Positions 63,853-64,000 of a stretch of DNA of 64,000 nt are shown here, piece by piece. Under the pieces are notes generated by a model. That model had not been told where the DNA came from, did not search any database, and was given only the letters and a program-made list of their open reading frames with translations. This DNA is from Serratia sp. PL17. GTDB lineage: Bacteria > Pseudomonadota > Gammaproteobacteria > Enterobacterales > Enterobacteriaceae. The position numbers were made by a program, and so were the translations under genes. The stretch covers positions 558,001 to 622,000 of the forward strand of contig NZ_JAFIBY010000001.1 of assembly GCF_017832355.1 (NCBI RefSeq), written 5' to 3'. The first letter of the stretch is position 1; every line of letters starts with the position of its first letter.

Positions 63853-64000
63853 ATGAAAACTGACGATATCGGTGAGAAAAACTCACGCAAGATTAACCGA
63901 CCGCTGTCGCTGGGGGGCTTGCGTTGTTTTGAGGCGGCAGCAAGGTTGGAAAGTTTCACTCAGGCGGCAAACAGCCTGAGCCTGACGCACGGCGCGGTCA
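63853..64000 (+). CDS. LysR-family regulator, N-terminal part (runs off window)
   Basis: The first 49 codons show the helix-turn-helix start LGGLRCFEAAARLESFTQAA and NSLSLTHGAV, a classic LysR DNA-binding domain. The remaining roughly 250 residues lie outside the window. It is divergent from the LysE-family exporter and probably regulates it. Confidence 0.85.
   Translation, partial: MKTDDIGEKNSRKINRPLSLGGLRCFEAAARLESFTQAANSLSLTHGAV

Noticed and set aside
1-64000. CRISPR array or intact insertion sequence
   Set aside because: No regularly spaced repeats and no transposase-like frame were seen.

Overview
The window is enterobacterial chromosome, very probably Serratia. The secreted nuclease at about 59.4-60.2 kb is nearly identical to the Serratia marcescens extracellular nuclease, and the first 21.5 kb follow the Escherichia coli sulA-sxy-yccS-yccF-helD-mgsA-yccT-yccU-hspQ-rlmI-yccX-tusE-yccA-serT order exactly, apart from one insertion. 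Small differences in the nuclease suggest a Serratia species other than typical S. marcescens, but this cannot be settled from one window.

Layout: (1) 1-9.6 kb is conserved backbone: SOS division inhibitor (partial), competence regulator, helicase IV, methylglyoxal synthase, HspQ and the rRNA methyltransferase RlmI. (2) 9.5-19.7 kb is a decayed podovirus-type prophage integrated into the 5' end of rlmI. Imperfect direct repeats mark attL and attR; the phage now supplies the rlmI start codon, and the displaced original start survives at the far end. The prophage has lost its early region, most of the capsid gene, the tail and internal proteins and the lysis enzymes. It keeps a truncated lambda-type integrase, a SIR2-domain gene (candidate phage defence), a Ref-type nuclease, portal and scaffold genes and an Rz/Rz1 remnant fused to a tail-fibre N-terminus. 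(3) 19.8-21.5 kb resumes the backbone (yccX, tusE, yccA) and ends in tRNA-Ser(UGA). (4) 21.6-23.0 kb is scar DNA beside the tRNA, with a frameshifted DUF4942 gene from a lost island.

(5) 23.0-52.4 kb is one co-directional type VI secretion (T6SS) locus: tssB, tssC, tssK, tssL, an OmpA-domain gene, hcp, clpV, vgrG, effector/immunity genes, an accessory gene, tssM, tssA, a PAAR effector with two related membrane immunity candidates, tssF, tssG, tssJ, tssE and a VasL-type gene. The order resembles Klebsiella/Enterobacter-type loci. No Fha, PpkA, PppA or TagF gene is present. Two cargo modules stand out: a VgrG-linked protein that joins an M23-like domain to a GH19-like lysozyme domain, followed by a periplasmic immunity candidate and a decayed second gene; and a PAAR protein with a hydrophobic C-terminus, followed by two paralogous membrane proteins. 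An exact 127-bp ERIC element lies between hcp and clpV.

(6) 52.5-64 kb is ordinary accessory metabolism: BetT-type transporter, a three-subunit membrane-bound FAD sugar-acid/polyol dehydrogenase, secreted nuclease, TrkG-like potassium transporter, WrbA, a LysE-family exporter and the start of a divergent LysR regulator. No CRISPR array, rRNA gene or intact insertion sequence was found.
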